Part shown: positions 1 through 9,289 of the stretch, piece by piece | Layout: every line of letters starts with the position of its first letter | Position numbering within the stretch: position 1 is the first letter of the stretch | DNA from: Lolium rigidum | Lineage: Eukaryota > Streptophyta > Magnoliopsida > Poales > Poaceae | Direction of reading: 5' to 3' | NCBI RefSeq assembly: GCF_022539505.1 | Contig: NC_061508.1 | Location: 91,243,276-91,307,275, forward strand | Length of the DNA: 64,000 nucleotides | Made by a program: the position numbers and the translations under genes | The notes under the pieces: generated by a model | Databases searched by the model: none | What the model was told of the DNA's origin: nothing | Seen by the model: the letters and a program-made list of their open reading frames with translations, nothing else

Positions 1-478
1 ACCAATGTTACATACTTATATTTTTAACGTTGAATAATTTAGGAAAAAATGTTGAATATAGTGCAGAAAAATGTTGAAAAACGATGTAACATTTTCGAAA
101 ATGTTAGATACGCAGAGAATTATTTTGTACCAATGGCGGATTTTTTTGCACCATAATTTCACGATTTTTACAGACTATAAAAAAGTGTTGAGGACAAATG
201 TTACATACTCTGAAAAAACTAATACGTACGAACCGTTTTTTGTACCGAGATCGGACGCGCGAGAATCACCCACTTAATTATATCGGACGGCTCAGAAGGT
301 GGCTGATGGTTTGGCCAGCTACAGCCGGCTGTAGCCTAGGGCTCGCCATCTCCTAAACCCCGTCAGCGGTGTATATTACCTCTGACAAGCTTTGTGCCTA
401 TCAGCATGTTCTGACGGAGCGAAACGTGCCAACAGGGCATTGTGTTAATGTGTTGATCACTATTGTCTCTGCTGATTA
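1..478. other. AT-rich intergenic sequence, no gene recognised
   Basis: The first 290 bases are AT-rich and repeat the word atgttg/atgttac several times. Short open frames on either strand show no recognisable domain. The sequence ends at the TTA (476-478) that forms the left target duplication of the CACTA element. It is probably decayed repeat DNA, and I could not assign a family. Confidence 0.5.
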
Positions 479-511
479 CACTACAGGAAAAACAGGCGCT
501 GCCGTGCGGCC
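479..511 (+). repeat. Left terminal inverted repeat of the 5' CACTA element
   Basis: 33 bp beginning CACTACAGGAAA. It pairs with 7521-7553 with a single A/G mismatch, and TTA lies immediately outside. Confidence 0.93.
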
Positions 512-519
512 TATCATTG

Positions 520-865
520 CCGTGAGGCACCGCACGGCAAAGAAATCTTTGCCGTGCGTCGAAAGAGGCACTCACGGCAAACAATATACGCACGGTAAAG
601 TTAGAGCGGGGCGCACGGCAAAGTTCATGTGCACGGCAAACTCACCAGTGCCGCACGGCAAAGGTAATGTGCACGGCAAAGTCCATCAAATGCGCACGGC
701 AAAGAATCCTGGACGGCAAAGCCAATAAACGACGCACGGCAAAGAAAATCTGGTCGGCAAAGGGCCGGGACGTTGCCGTGGGCCACCCTTTGCCGTGAGG
801 CCAGAGAAAGTGCACGGCAAAGCCGCCTTTGCCGTGCGACTTCTTCTTTGCCGTGCGCCATACTT
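520..865. repeat. Left subterminal repeat domain (GCACGGCAAAG motif)
   Basis: The 11-mer GCACGGCAAAG, with one- or two-base variants, recurs roughly every 15-35 bp in both orientations (for example at 533-543, 611-621 and 655-664, and inverted near 827 and 850). In CACTA elements such clusters bind the element-encoded protein. No protein-coding signal is credible here, because open frames merely follow the repeat. Confidence 0.88.
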
Positions 866-1090
866 CATTTTATTTGTTTTTCTTTCTATTTTATTTCATC
901 TAATACTTATTTTTTTTAGTTCTACTTTTTGATGAATATTTATTAGTGTTAATTAAGACAATGTGCAATACAAAATTACTCTCCATGTTCATCCCCCACA
1001 TATATCAGGGTTTCAGAGCAATTAATACGTACGCGCTTTGGAAAATCTGCTAAGTGTTATCGCCCAAATGTGAGGAAGGTCACACACCGG
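866..1090. other. AT-rich spacer within the CACTA element
   Basis: An unremarkable AT-rich stretch links the subterminal repeats to the tandem array. I see no gene or further motif. Confidence 0.5.
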
Positions 1091-4000
1091 GGAGCTACTT
1101 TTGCACCATTACACCTTGCACCACACTTTGACACATATCATATGTCCACATGCAAGGTTTGGTGGGGTTCCGGTGCTCCGGCGGTCGTTATCCCCCTCCT
1201 CCCCCAAAACAGCGGAACGTGTGCCCCAGCGGGTCTACCCCCCTAGATTTCTCCGCGCGAGGGTGCACCAATGTAACTTTTCATTCTTTTAGGTTTGTTT
1301 AGTACATATACACATGGAGAACCAAGATTGGGACCCTTTGGCACATATACCCGCAGCTAGAGCCATTATCACACGATCGACGGTGTGCACGATCTATCGG
1401 TTAGGGTTAGGTGTAGGGTTAGGGCTAGGGTTTAGGGGCTAGGGCTAGGGTTTAGGTTAAAGGTAAGTATTTATGGTTAGGTATAGGTTTAGGGTTGGGT
1501 TAGGGTTAGGGTTTATGATGCATGGTTCTGCAGCTCCGGCGTCGTGGTTTAGGGATTTAGAGGGGTTTAGGGCTCGAAGCCTCCCAGTTTAGGGTTTAGG
1601 GTTTAGGGGAGCTACTTTTGCACCATTACACCTTGCACCACACTTTGACACATATCATAGGCCCACATGCAAGGTTTGGTGGGGTTCCGGTGCTCCGGCG
1701 GTCGTTATCCCCCTCCTCCCCCCAAAACAGCGGAACGTGTGCCCCGGCGGGTCTACCCCCTAGATTTCTCCGCGAGGGTGCACCAATGTAACTTTTCATT
1801 CTTTTAGGTTTTTTTAGTACATATACACATGGAGAACCAAGATTGGGACCCTTTGGCACATATACCCGCAGCTAGAGCCATTATCACACGATCGACGGCG
1901 TGCACGATCTACCGGTTAGGGTTAGGTGTAGGGTTAGGGCTAGGGTTTAGGGGCTAGGGCTAGGGTTTAGGTTAAAGGTAAGTATTTATGGTTAGGTATA
2001 GGTTTAGGGTTTAGGTTTAGGGTTAGGGTTTATGATGCATGGTTCTGCAGCTCCGGCGTCGTGGTTTAGGGATTTAGAGGGGTTTAGGGCTCGAAGCCTC
2101 CCCAGTTTAGGGTTTAGGGTTTAGGGGAGCTACTTTTGAACCATTACACCTTGCACCACACTTTGACACATATCATAGGCCCACATGCAAGGTTTGGTGG
2201 GGTTCCGGTGCTCCGGCGGTCGTTATCCCCCTCCTCCCCCCAAACAGCTGAACGTGTGCTCCGGCGGGTCTACCCCCTAGATTTCTCCGCGCAGGGTGCA
2301 CCAATGTAACTTTTCATTCTTTTAGGTTTGTTTAGTACATATACACATGGAGAACCAAGATTGGGACCCTTTGGCACATATACCCGCAGCTAGAGCCATT
2401 ATCACACGATCGACGGTGTGTCTGATCTACTGGTTAGGGTTAGGTGTAGGGTTAGGGCTAGGGTTTCGGTTAAAGGGTAAGTATTTATGGTTAGGTATAG
2501 GTTTAGGGTTTCGGGTTAGGGTTAGGGTTTATGATGCATGGTTCTGCAGCTCCGGCGTCGTGGTTTAGGGATTTAGAGGGGTTTAGGGCTCGAAGCCTCC
2601 CCGGCTTAGGGTTTAGGGTTTAGGGGAGCTACTTTTGCACCATTACACCTTGCACCACACTTTGACACATATCATAGGTCCACATGCAAGGTTTGGTGGG
2701 CTTCCGGTGCTCCGGCGGTCGTTATCCCCCTCCTCCCCCAAAACAGTCGAACGTGTGCCCGGCGGGTCTACCCCCCTAGATTTCTCCGCGCGAGGGTGCA
2801 CCAATGTAACTGTTCATTCTTTTAGGTTTTTTTAGTACATATACACATGGAGAACCAAGATTGGGACCCTTTGGCACATATACCCGCAGCTAGAGCCATT
2901 ATCACACGATCGACGGTGTGCCTGATCTACTGGTTAGGGTTAGGTGTAGGGTTAGGGCTAGGGTTTAGGGGCTAGGGCTAGGGTTTAGGTTAAAGGGTAG
3001 GTATTTATGGTTAGGTATAGGTTTAGGGTTAGGGTTTATGATGCATGGTTCTGCAGCTCCGGCGTCGTGGTTTAGGGATTTAGAGGGGTTTAGGGCTCGA
3101 AGCCTCCCGGCTTAGGGTTTAGGGTTTAGGGGAGCTACTTTTGCACCATTACACCTTGCACCACACTTTGACACATATCATAGGTCCACATGCACGGTTT
3201 GGTGGGCTTCCGGTGCTCCGGCGGTCGTTATCCCCCTCCTCCCCCCAAAACAGCGGAACGCGTGCCCCGGTGGGTCTACCCCCCTAGATTTCTCCATGTG
3301 TATATGTACTAAACAAACCTAAAAGAATGAAAAGTTACATTGGTGCACCCTCGCGCTACCCCCCTATATTTCTCCGCGCGAGGGTGCACCAATGTAACTT
3401 TTCATTCTTTTAGGTTTGTTTAGTACATATACACATGGAGAACCAAGATTGGGACCCTTTGGCACATATACCCGCAGCTAGAGCCATTATCACACGATCG
3501 ACGGTGTGCTCGATCTACTCGGTTAGGGTTAGGTGTAGGGTTAGGGCTAGGGTTTAGGGGCTAGGGCTAGGGTTTAGGTTAAAGGGTAAGTATTTATGGT
3601 TAGGTATAGGTTTAGGGTTTAGGGTTAGGGTTAGGGTTTATGATGCATGGTTCTGCAGCTCACGGCGTCGTGGTTTAGGGATTTAGAGGGGTTTAGGGCT
3701 CGAAGCCTCCCCAGTTTAGGGTTTAGGGTTTAGGGGAGCTACTTTTGCACCATTACACCTTGCACCACACTTTGACACATATCATAGGTCCACATGCAAG
3801 GTTTGGTGGGCTTCCGGTGCTCCGGCGGTCGTTATCCCCCTCCTCCCCCCAAAACAGCGGAACGCGTGCCCCGACGGGTCTACCCCCCTAGATTTCTCCG
3901 CGCGAGGGTGCACCAATGTAACTTTTCATTCTTTTAGGTTTATTTAGTACATATACACATGGAGAACCAAGATTGGGACCCTTTGGCACATATACCCGCA

Positions 4001-4539
4001 GCTAGAGCCATTATCACACGATCGACGGTGTGCTCGATCTACTCGGTTAGGGTTAGGTGTAGGGTTAGGGCTAGGGTTTAGGGGCTAGGGCTAGGGTTTA
4101 GGTTAAAGGGTAAGTATTTATGGTTAGGTATAGGTTTAGGGTTTAGGGTTAGGGTTTATGATGCATGGTTCCGCAGCTCCGCGTCGTGGTTTAGGGATTT
4201 AGAGGGGTTTAGGGCTCGAAGCCTCCCCAGTTTAGGGTTTAGGGTTTAGGGGAGCTACTTTTGCACCATTACACCTTGCACCACACTTTGACACATATCA
4301 TAGGTCCACATGCAAGGTTTGGTGGGCTTCCGGTGCTCCGGCGGTCGTTATCCCCATCCTCCCCCCCAAAACAGCGGAACGTGTGCCCCGGCGGGTCTAC
4401 CCCCTAGATTTCTCCGCGCGAGGGTGCACCAATGTAACTTTTCATTCTTTTAGGTTTGTTTAGTACATATACACATGGAGAACCAAGATTGGGACCCTTT
4501 GGCACATATACCCGCAGCTAGAGCCATTATCACACGATT
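1091..4539 (+). repeat. Seven-copy tandem array, unit about 500-600 bp, with telomere-like TTTAGGG tracts
   Basis: Units begin with ggagctacttttg at 1091, 1608, 2126, 2625, 3131, 3735 and 4251, giving spacings of 517, 518, 499, 506, 604 and 516 bp. Each unit has a unique-looking half (gcaccattacaccttgcacc, then aagattgggaccctttggc) and a half made of TTTAGGG/TTAGGG variants ending gtttagggtttagggg. Copies are very similar, differing mainly by small indels and by the number of telomere-like heptamers. The last copy stops after cacacga and runs into degenerate heptamers. No coding function is supported. Confidence 0.92.
3291..3441. repeat. 65-bp inverted repeat inside the fifth array unit
   Basis: Arm 3291-3355 is the reverse complement of arm 3377-3441, with a 21-bp spacer. 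It accounts for the extra length of the fifth unit (604 bp). Part of the unit (from gagggtgcacc to catggaga) has been copied in inverted orientation next to itself, which would form a long hairpin. Confidence 0.88.
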
Positions 4540-4650
4540 TAGGGTTAGTGTTTAGGGTTGGGGTTAGGGTTACGGTTTAGGGTGAGGGTTAGGATTACGG
4601 TTTAGGGTCAGGGTTAGGATTACGGTTTAGGGTTGGGGTTAGGGTCCGAC
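4538..4650 (+). repeat. Degenerate telomere-like heptamer tract
   Basis: Variants of TTTAGGG (ttagggtt, ttacggttt, gggtgaggg, gggtcaggg) follow one another after the last array unit. They match the plant telomere heptamer with frequent single-base changes, so this is an interstitial telomere-like tract within the transposon, not a chromosome end. Confidence 0.8.
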
Positions 4651-4875
4651 GGCATTGTCCCCCTCCCCCCAAATAGCGATTTGTGCCTCGACGGGTCTAC
4701 ACCATAGATTCCATGAGCCACCCCTTCTCTAACTTATTCTTCATCAAGACAGTAAGGTTTAATATAATTCTGAAATAGAACTGAATGGTGTCGACAATTA
4801 AAATGGTGAAAATCAGGTTTAAAATACTTTAGAAATAAGAAGGAACTAAAAAAATAAAAAAAAATAAAAAAAATA

Positions 4876-4995
4876 TCTTTGCCGTGCAGTGCCGCACGGC
4901 AAAGAGCCGTTTCGCACGGCAAAGGCCGTTTGGCGCACGGCAAAGCTGCTGCGCACGGAAAAGGAAGAAGGGCGCACGGCAAAGGCAGGTGGATG
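4876..4995. repeat. Second, internal cluster of the subterminal GCACGGCAAAG motif
   Basis: The motif cluster resumes after a 4-kb interruption, with at least five near-identical GCACGGCAAAG copies plus one inverted copy at its start. The simplest reading is that the tandem array expanded inside, or was inserted into, the left subterminal region of the CACTA element, leaving this cluster as its inner edge. Confidence 0.8.
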
Positions 4996-5835
4996 GCAAC
5001 ATCCAGATCGGTCAATTTTTCCCCTTATCCTCACCCCGACCACACACGCCCACACGTACACACGCTCCTCCTCCCTCCACGGCCCTCCTCCTCGCGCGTC
5101 GCCGCCACGCTCTCCTGCTCCTCGCGCGCCGGCCGCCGCCACGCTCCTGCTCCTCGCGCGCCGCCGCCACGCTCCTCCCTCCACGGCACGTCGCCGCTGC
5201 CTCCCTCCTCCCTCCACGGCCCCATCGTCGCCGTCTCCGGCCCGCCACCACGCACACGCCGCCGCCTCCCGCCACCACGCACACGTCGCACGCCCCTGGT
5301 CCCTGCTGCCCCGTCGAGCCGCCACCACCACCTCTGGTCCCTGCTGCTGCCCCTGCCCGTGCTGCTCGCTCCCGGCCACCACCACCCGCAGCTCCGGCCG
5401 CCACCACCCGCTTCAGCTCCAGCCGCCATCCCCTATAGGTAAGATATCTAGTGTAGCTAAATTGTAATGTAGGATTTAGTGTTGATTTTAGTGTACTATA
5501 GGATTTAGTTAAGGTAATGTAGTGTAAATTAGAAATAGGATTTTAGTATGAACGAAATGTGGAGAAGATGGACATGCGGTGGCAAGTGGGAGGCGCCGGC
5601 CGTGGAGTGCGGGTGTGGCCAGTTGAAGGGGAACTAGGCACATGCGGGGAGATCGGGGACAGTGAGGTTTTGTGAATACCTCGGGCGGGTGCGGGCTGTA
5701 ATTGTAGCGCGTTTCCAGACCCATATGGTAATGTGCCGGAAGGAAATTCTTTGTGGTGAAGTAATATTGTTATACCACTATTGTAAAAAATCCTTGTTCA
5801 CTTGCATGACTATTTTATTTTTTTGTTATGCAGGC
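4996..5835 (+). other. C-rich leader and intron-like sequence upstream of the CACTA ORF1-like gene
   Basis: 5040-5430 is extremely C-rich (ctcctcc, cgccgccac, ccaccac). It is open in several frames at once, which reflects composition and not coding. A GTAAG follows at 5440, then AT-rich sequence to the exon near 5836, so this may be a 5' untranslated exon followed by an intron. That is an inference from base composition. Confidence 0.4.
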
Positions 5836-6844
5836 GATGCTTCGAGGTGGACACGAGGGCGGCGTCGCGGGGGTGTTTGACGGGCGTTCCGGATCTTCTT
5901 TGGTGATTCTCTTAGAGGGTCGTTGGTCTTCTTCGCCGGCTGTCGGTCACGCTTCGAGGGTGAGAATCCGTTCGCCTCTCTTGTACCTAGGTTTTTTGTG
6001 TGTCTAGATCAAGCAGACCCAGTGCACGGCGTATGTCTCCAAGTTCAAGCAGAAGTACGGCGAGGACGCCAACCCAGAGGCTGAGGACTTTGACCCTGAG
6101 GTCGCGGTGCTTGCGGGAGAAGGCTTGAAGCATGGCCGCCTATGGTTTGGTGACGGGTGCGTCGACCCAGCGAGGGTTCGCTCTCTCCGCCGCATCCGTC
6201 GTGGTCGTAAGAGCGGCCAGCTCGAGGTAGAGCCCGGCCACGGGCTTCGGATCTAGCTGTCGAGCGGTTACGGGTATGTTCTTCCTCGGGTCTCTACATT
6301 TTCTTTACATGCTTTCCATTGAAATGTTAATGACATCGCGGCAACACAACGTAGGAGGAGATGGCAGCGAAGGAGCAGGCGGCCCAGGAGCAAAGGGCGC
6401 AGATGGAGCAGCAGATTCTGCAGTACCAGCAGCAGCAGACACAGATGATGCAGCAGATGCAACAGCAGCAGCAGATGATGCAGCAGCAGCAGGCACAGAT
6501 GAGCTGGCTGATGAGCCAGACGGCTCTGTCTTCTCCACCGGGAGTCTTCCTCCTCCACCTTACTCCCTGCCGTGGATGCCGCCACCGCCCACTCATACCC
6601 CGGGGACACTTATCACCGTCAACAACATGAACATCATCCGGAGCATGAACCTCGGTGAGTCCTCCTACGCTTGTGCCCAACCCGCTACTTGTGCTTGTTC
6701 AAGTGTTCAATATGCAAATGACAAATGCCAATTCCATCAAACCTTGTAGATTATGTGTCAGGACGCAATGACGATGAGGCGGGCGCAAGCAATGGAGGAG
6801 GACAAGGTTGATGGCATGGTCTTCGTGCACTCGTCGTCGTTGTA
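5836..6844 (+). pseudogene. CACTA ORF1-like (Transposase_24-type) gene, decayed
   Basis: Exon-like blocks are separated by intron-like stretches. The best block, 6008-6253, follows an AG acceptor at 6006-6007 and reads a conserved peptide containing KFKQKYGEDANPEAEDF and KHGRLWFGDGCVDPARVRSL. That arrangement (acidic helix, then KHGR-x-GDGC-D) is what I know from the Transposase_24/ORF1 proteins of plant CACTA elements. A stop follows at 6254, near a possible GTATGT donor at 6272. The next block (6355-6600) encodes a strongly Gln/Met-rich coiled coil (QQQQ and MMQQQQ runs). A last short block near 6740-6844 ends in a stop. The first block near 5836 opens MLRGGHEGG. The coding frame is interrupted, and the main transposase gene is absent from the element. 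Confidence 0.6.
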
Positions 6845-7054
6845 ATGGATTGTTCGCACTTGTTATGGATTGTAATAATATGGACATTGCACTTTGTTAT
6901 GCATGAACTATGTGTGCTCGATGTATTTGTGGTGTTGTTGATGTGTTTGGTGATGCTATGGTGAATATATATGCTGTATATGTTATATATATGTGAAATG
7001 CAATTTTGAAATGCAGGGATTAAAGAAAAACAGAAAAAAAATGAAAAAACCAGG

Positions 7055-7550
7055 GGCCTTTGCCGTGTGTATGCACACGGCAAAGGAATTTTGGTCACTT
7101 TGCCGTGTGCATACACACGGCAAAGGGCCACGTGTCGCCCACCTGTAGACCTGGTATGCTGCTCTGCGTGCCTGGAGGGACTTTTGCCGTGCGGGCTGGG
7201 GCGTGGCCGCACGGCAAAATGTGGCCGCACGGTAAAGGATGGCCGCACGGCAAAGGGTGGCCGCACGGCAAAGAATCTGCCGCACGGCAAAGAACAGCCG
7301 CACGGCAACGAGGCGCACGCACGGCAACGATGGCTCGCACGGCAAAGCGGCTGCCGCACGGCAACGCAACGCGCGCACGGAAAAGCCCTTTGCCGTGCAT
7401 GTTGGTCATGCGCACGGCAATGTTGTCTTTACCGTCGGAGACTATGCCGTGCAGACGTTGCCGTGCGTCGACGCACGGCAAAACCTTTGCCGTGCAAAAT
7501 AGGCTCTTTGCCGTGCGATCGGCCGCACGGCAGCGCCTGTCTTTCCTGTA
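7055..7550. repeat. Right subterminal repeat domain (GCACGGCAAAG motif)
   Basis: Dense direct and inverted copies of (C)TTTGCCGTGC/GCACGGCAAAG. The run at 7200-7390 has direct copies spaced about 15-18 bp apart, several with AACG in place of AAAG. A pair of longer variants (gtgtatgcacacggcaaag) sits at 7065-7125. It is the mirror of the left subterminal domain and ends in the TIR at 7521-7553. Confidence 0.9.
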
Positions 7551-7553
7551 GTG
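7521..7553 (-). repeat. Right terminal inverted repeat of the 5' CACTA element
   Basis: 33 bp ending CTGTAGTG, matching the inverted left end at 32 of 33 positions. It is followed directly by the TTA target duplication (7554-7556). Confidence 0.93.
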
Positions 7554-7556
7554 TTA

Positions 7557-8159
7557 CGGGTCTAACCGTAGCACAACTCCTAACTTATTCGTCCCAAATA
7601 TTCGAACACATCATAACATTGGTTTCGGCTACACAACTGTAATGGCGGCAGCAGCCGCTTCAGACATCTCGTCTTTATGTGCAAAATCGCCTTTCTCGGA
7701 TAAATTGACATTTCTTCCGAAGCATATATTCTGACGCCACTCACTCTCGCTCGAGCTCGTCGTCTGCTCTGCATATATCCATCCAGACGACAAGACAATG
7801 GCCCATTCTTGTGCGATTTACATTTGCGGCTCAGATGCTCAACTCCTTTCGCTGGACATACAGTGTGCTATCCATGGTAATTGGTAGATAACGTGCATTA
7901 GGTTGGTGAACTATCCATTTTCGTTATTCGATTCTCAATACCTAACCTAGCTCGCTTTAGTACACTTTCGTGCACCAGCCAAGAGGAGACGACTATTCTC
8001 GTTCAAAAGATCATTCGTTTCAATCCATGCATTAAGAGTGAGGGAGAGGGAGAGATAAAGAGAAAGAGAGACCTAATTAAGCTGATGGGGCTGGTAATCA
8101 AACTTGTACGCCAGTAAGACATGAGTTCACATATATATGCAGATGAGAGAGCAAGAGAG
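7557..8159 (+). other. Upstream region of the 8160 gene
   Basis: This 600-bp unique-looking stretch lies between the CACTA element and the host gene. A GA-rich stretch (gagggagagggagagataaag, near 8040) and a TATATATG at about 8132-8139 lie shortly before the start codon. These could be leader or promoter sequence, but no start site can be fixed from sequence alone. The CACTA insertion ends about 600 bp before the ATG. Confidence 0.4.
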
Positions 8160-8971
8160 ATGGAGTTGGTAGCAGGTTCAGAGAGGCAAATGGGTTGCTC
8201 TCCCTTGGGCAGGATGATATCTAGAGTCATCAAGAAATGCAACGGTAAGTTATTATACTCACACAGAAATCAAGTCCTATCATGGTGTGCATCTCAGTTT
8301 TGTTGCACCGTATCGCAGGGCGCAGACGACGGATGAGGAACGAGGGGCTGGACTACGCCATGGCATACCCCCAAGCTCAAACATGCTACGTACGTCCAAC
8401 GGCGGCACACACCGTCGCCTACGCCGCCAGCGCCCACCCTCCCAACACCCACGCGATCTCAGCCGCGCAGCCACCGCAAGTCCACGGTCCGTTCGGCCCA
8501 ACCGCCGCCGCCCCGCCTCGAGCAGGCGGCAAGCCGCGCAAGCGCAAGAAGTCCAAGTCCAAGAACGTCCGGTTCAGCACGGCGGCTGGGCCGGTATACC
8601 CCGGGTCAGCGCCACCGCCGAACGCTGCCGATGCATACCAGCATGCATCGGCGGCAGGGACGAGCGGCGACGCTGCGTACGGCGACCAACGCCATCACCA
8701 CCACGCGGCCGCCGCCTCCCACGCGTACTCGTCGGCGCAGCACGGGCACGGCCAGGAGTACGGCTACGCCAGGTACGCGCCGTCGCCGCTAACGCGGTGG
8801 GAGATGCTCGGCTCCTCCGGCACGCCGAGGCGGCACGAGTACTTCTCCGGCGAGTACAGGTGGTCCTACCCGACGCCGGTGCGCGAGGGCATCTACAGCA
8901 TGGCCACGGACGCCAACCGGCTCACGGCCATCTTCAGCGAGGAGAATCCCAACGCCTGCACCATAGTCTGA
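8160..8971 (+). CDS. Two-exon plant gene, unknown function, possible C-terminal CaaX box
   Basis: Exon 1 is 8160-8244, starting MELVAGSERQMGCSPLG, with donor G|GTAAGT. Exon 2 is 8319-8971, with acceptor GCAG|GG. Splicing keeps the frame and gives 245 aa. Visible parts in order: a short basic N-terminus (RVIKKCN, then GRRRRMRNE); a low-complexity Ala/Pro/His middle; a polybasic stretch GKPRKRKKSKSKNVRF; a His/Ala-rich linker (HHHHAAAASHAYS); and a compact C-terminus that looks like the conserved core, with YFSGEYRWSYPTPVREGIYSMATDANRLTAIFSEENPNACTIV split over residues near the end. The last four residues, CTIV, fit a CaaX prenylation signal, and the polybasic tract could add membrane or nuclear targeting. 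GC-rich third positions are typical of grass genes. I do not recognise the family, and no enzymatic domain is visible. The reading frame is intact, and a degraded copy of its 3' end lies at 13823. Confidence 0.82.
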
Positions 8972-9289
8972 TCCACTGGTGGCCGACAGTGGTCAGGGAA
9001 TAAATTTGTATGATTTTTAGGGAAATTTTGTGGTAATTATTTACGCAGAGTACGATGCTTGTAAAACTTGTGTACAACAGTAGAAAAAGTTTAGTGAAGA
9101 CAATAGTGTGTTTTGTAGTACTTTTATTGATGTGGTCCGAAATATTGTGATTTGTTCAGCTCATATTCTCTTTGTCCCAAAACTCAAAAAATATTCTCCT
9201 TGTCCCACAGGTATTACAATTTTTCAGAGAAGTTGGCAGAAGTAACCAGTTCGAAAAGTGGATTCTCCACATTAACAACTCTTCGTGAG
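8972..9289 (+). other. 3' flank of the 8160 gene
   Basis: AT-rich sequence that would contain the 3' untranslated region. It matches the flank of the pseudogene copy (14033-14345), including ctccttgtccca and ggattct...cattaacaactcttcgt. That makes it duplicated host sequence, not transposon. Confidence 0.6.

Larger units (their letters stand above)
479..7553 (+). mobile_element. CACTA (En/Spm-type) DNA transposon, complete, non-autonomous
   Basis: The element starts CACTACAGG at 479 and ends CCTGTAGTG at 7553. Terminal inverted repeats are 33 bp with one mismatch, and it is flanked by a 3-bp duplication TTA (476-478 and 7554-7556), the size expected for CACTA elements. Both subterminal regions are packed with GCACGGCAAAG and its reverse complement, as is typical of transposase-binding subterminal repeats. 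The interior holds a 3.4-kb tandem array and an ORF1-like gene with glutamine-rich tail. I find no TNP2/DDE transposase, so it would have to be mobilised in trans. The matching target duplication and near-identical TIRs suggest it has not been rearranged at its ends. Confidence 0.93.

Noticed and set aside
363..868. Several overlapping open frames in the first kilobase on both strands
   Set aside because: They are read through GCACGGCAAAG subterminal repeats in different frames; no domain and clear repeat origin.
1101..4540. CRISPR-like array of regular repeats
   Set aside because: Unit length (500-600 bp), similarity along the whole unit and grass transposon context exclude CRISPR.
1409..4650. 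A possible chromosome end (telomere) from TTTAGGG repeats
   Set aside because: The heptamers are degenerate, interrupted by complex unit sequence and enclosed by CACTA ends, so the tract is interstitial.
4846..5467. Long overlapping frames on both strands rich in Pro/Arg/Ala/Gly
   Set aside because: Open in nearly all frames because the DNA is C-rich; no conserved motif.
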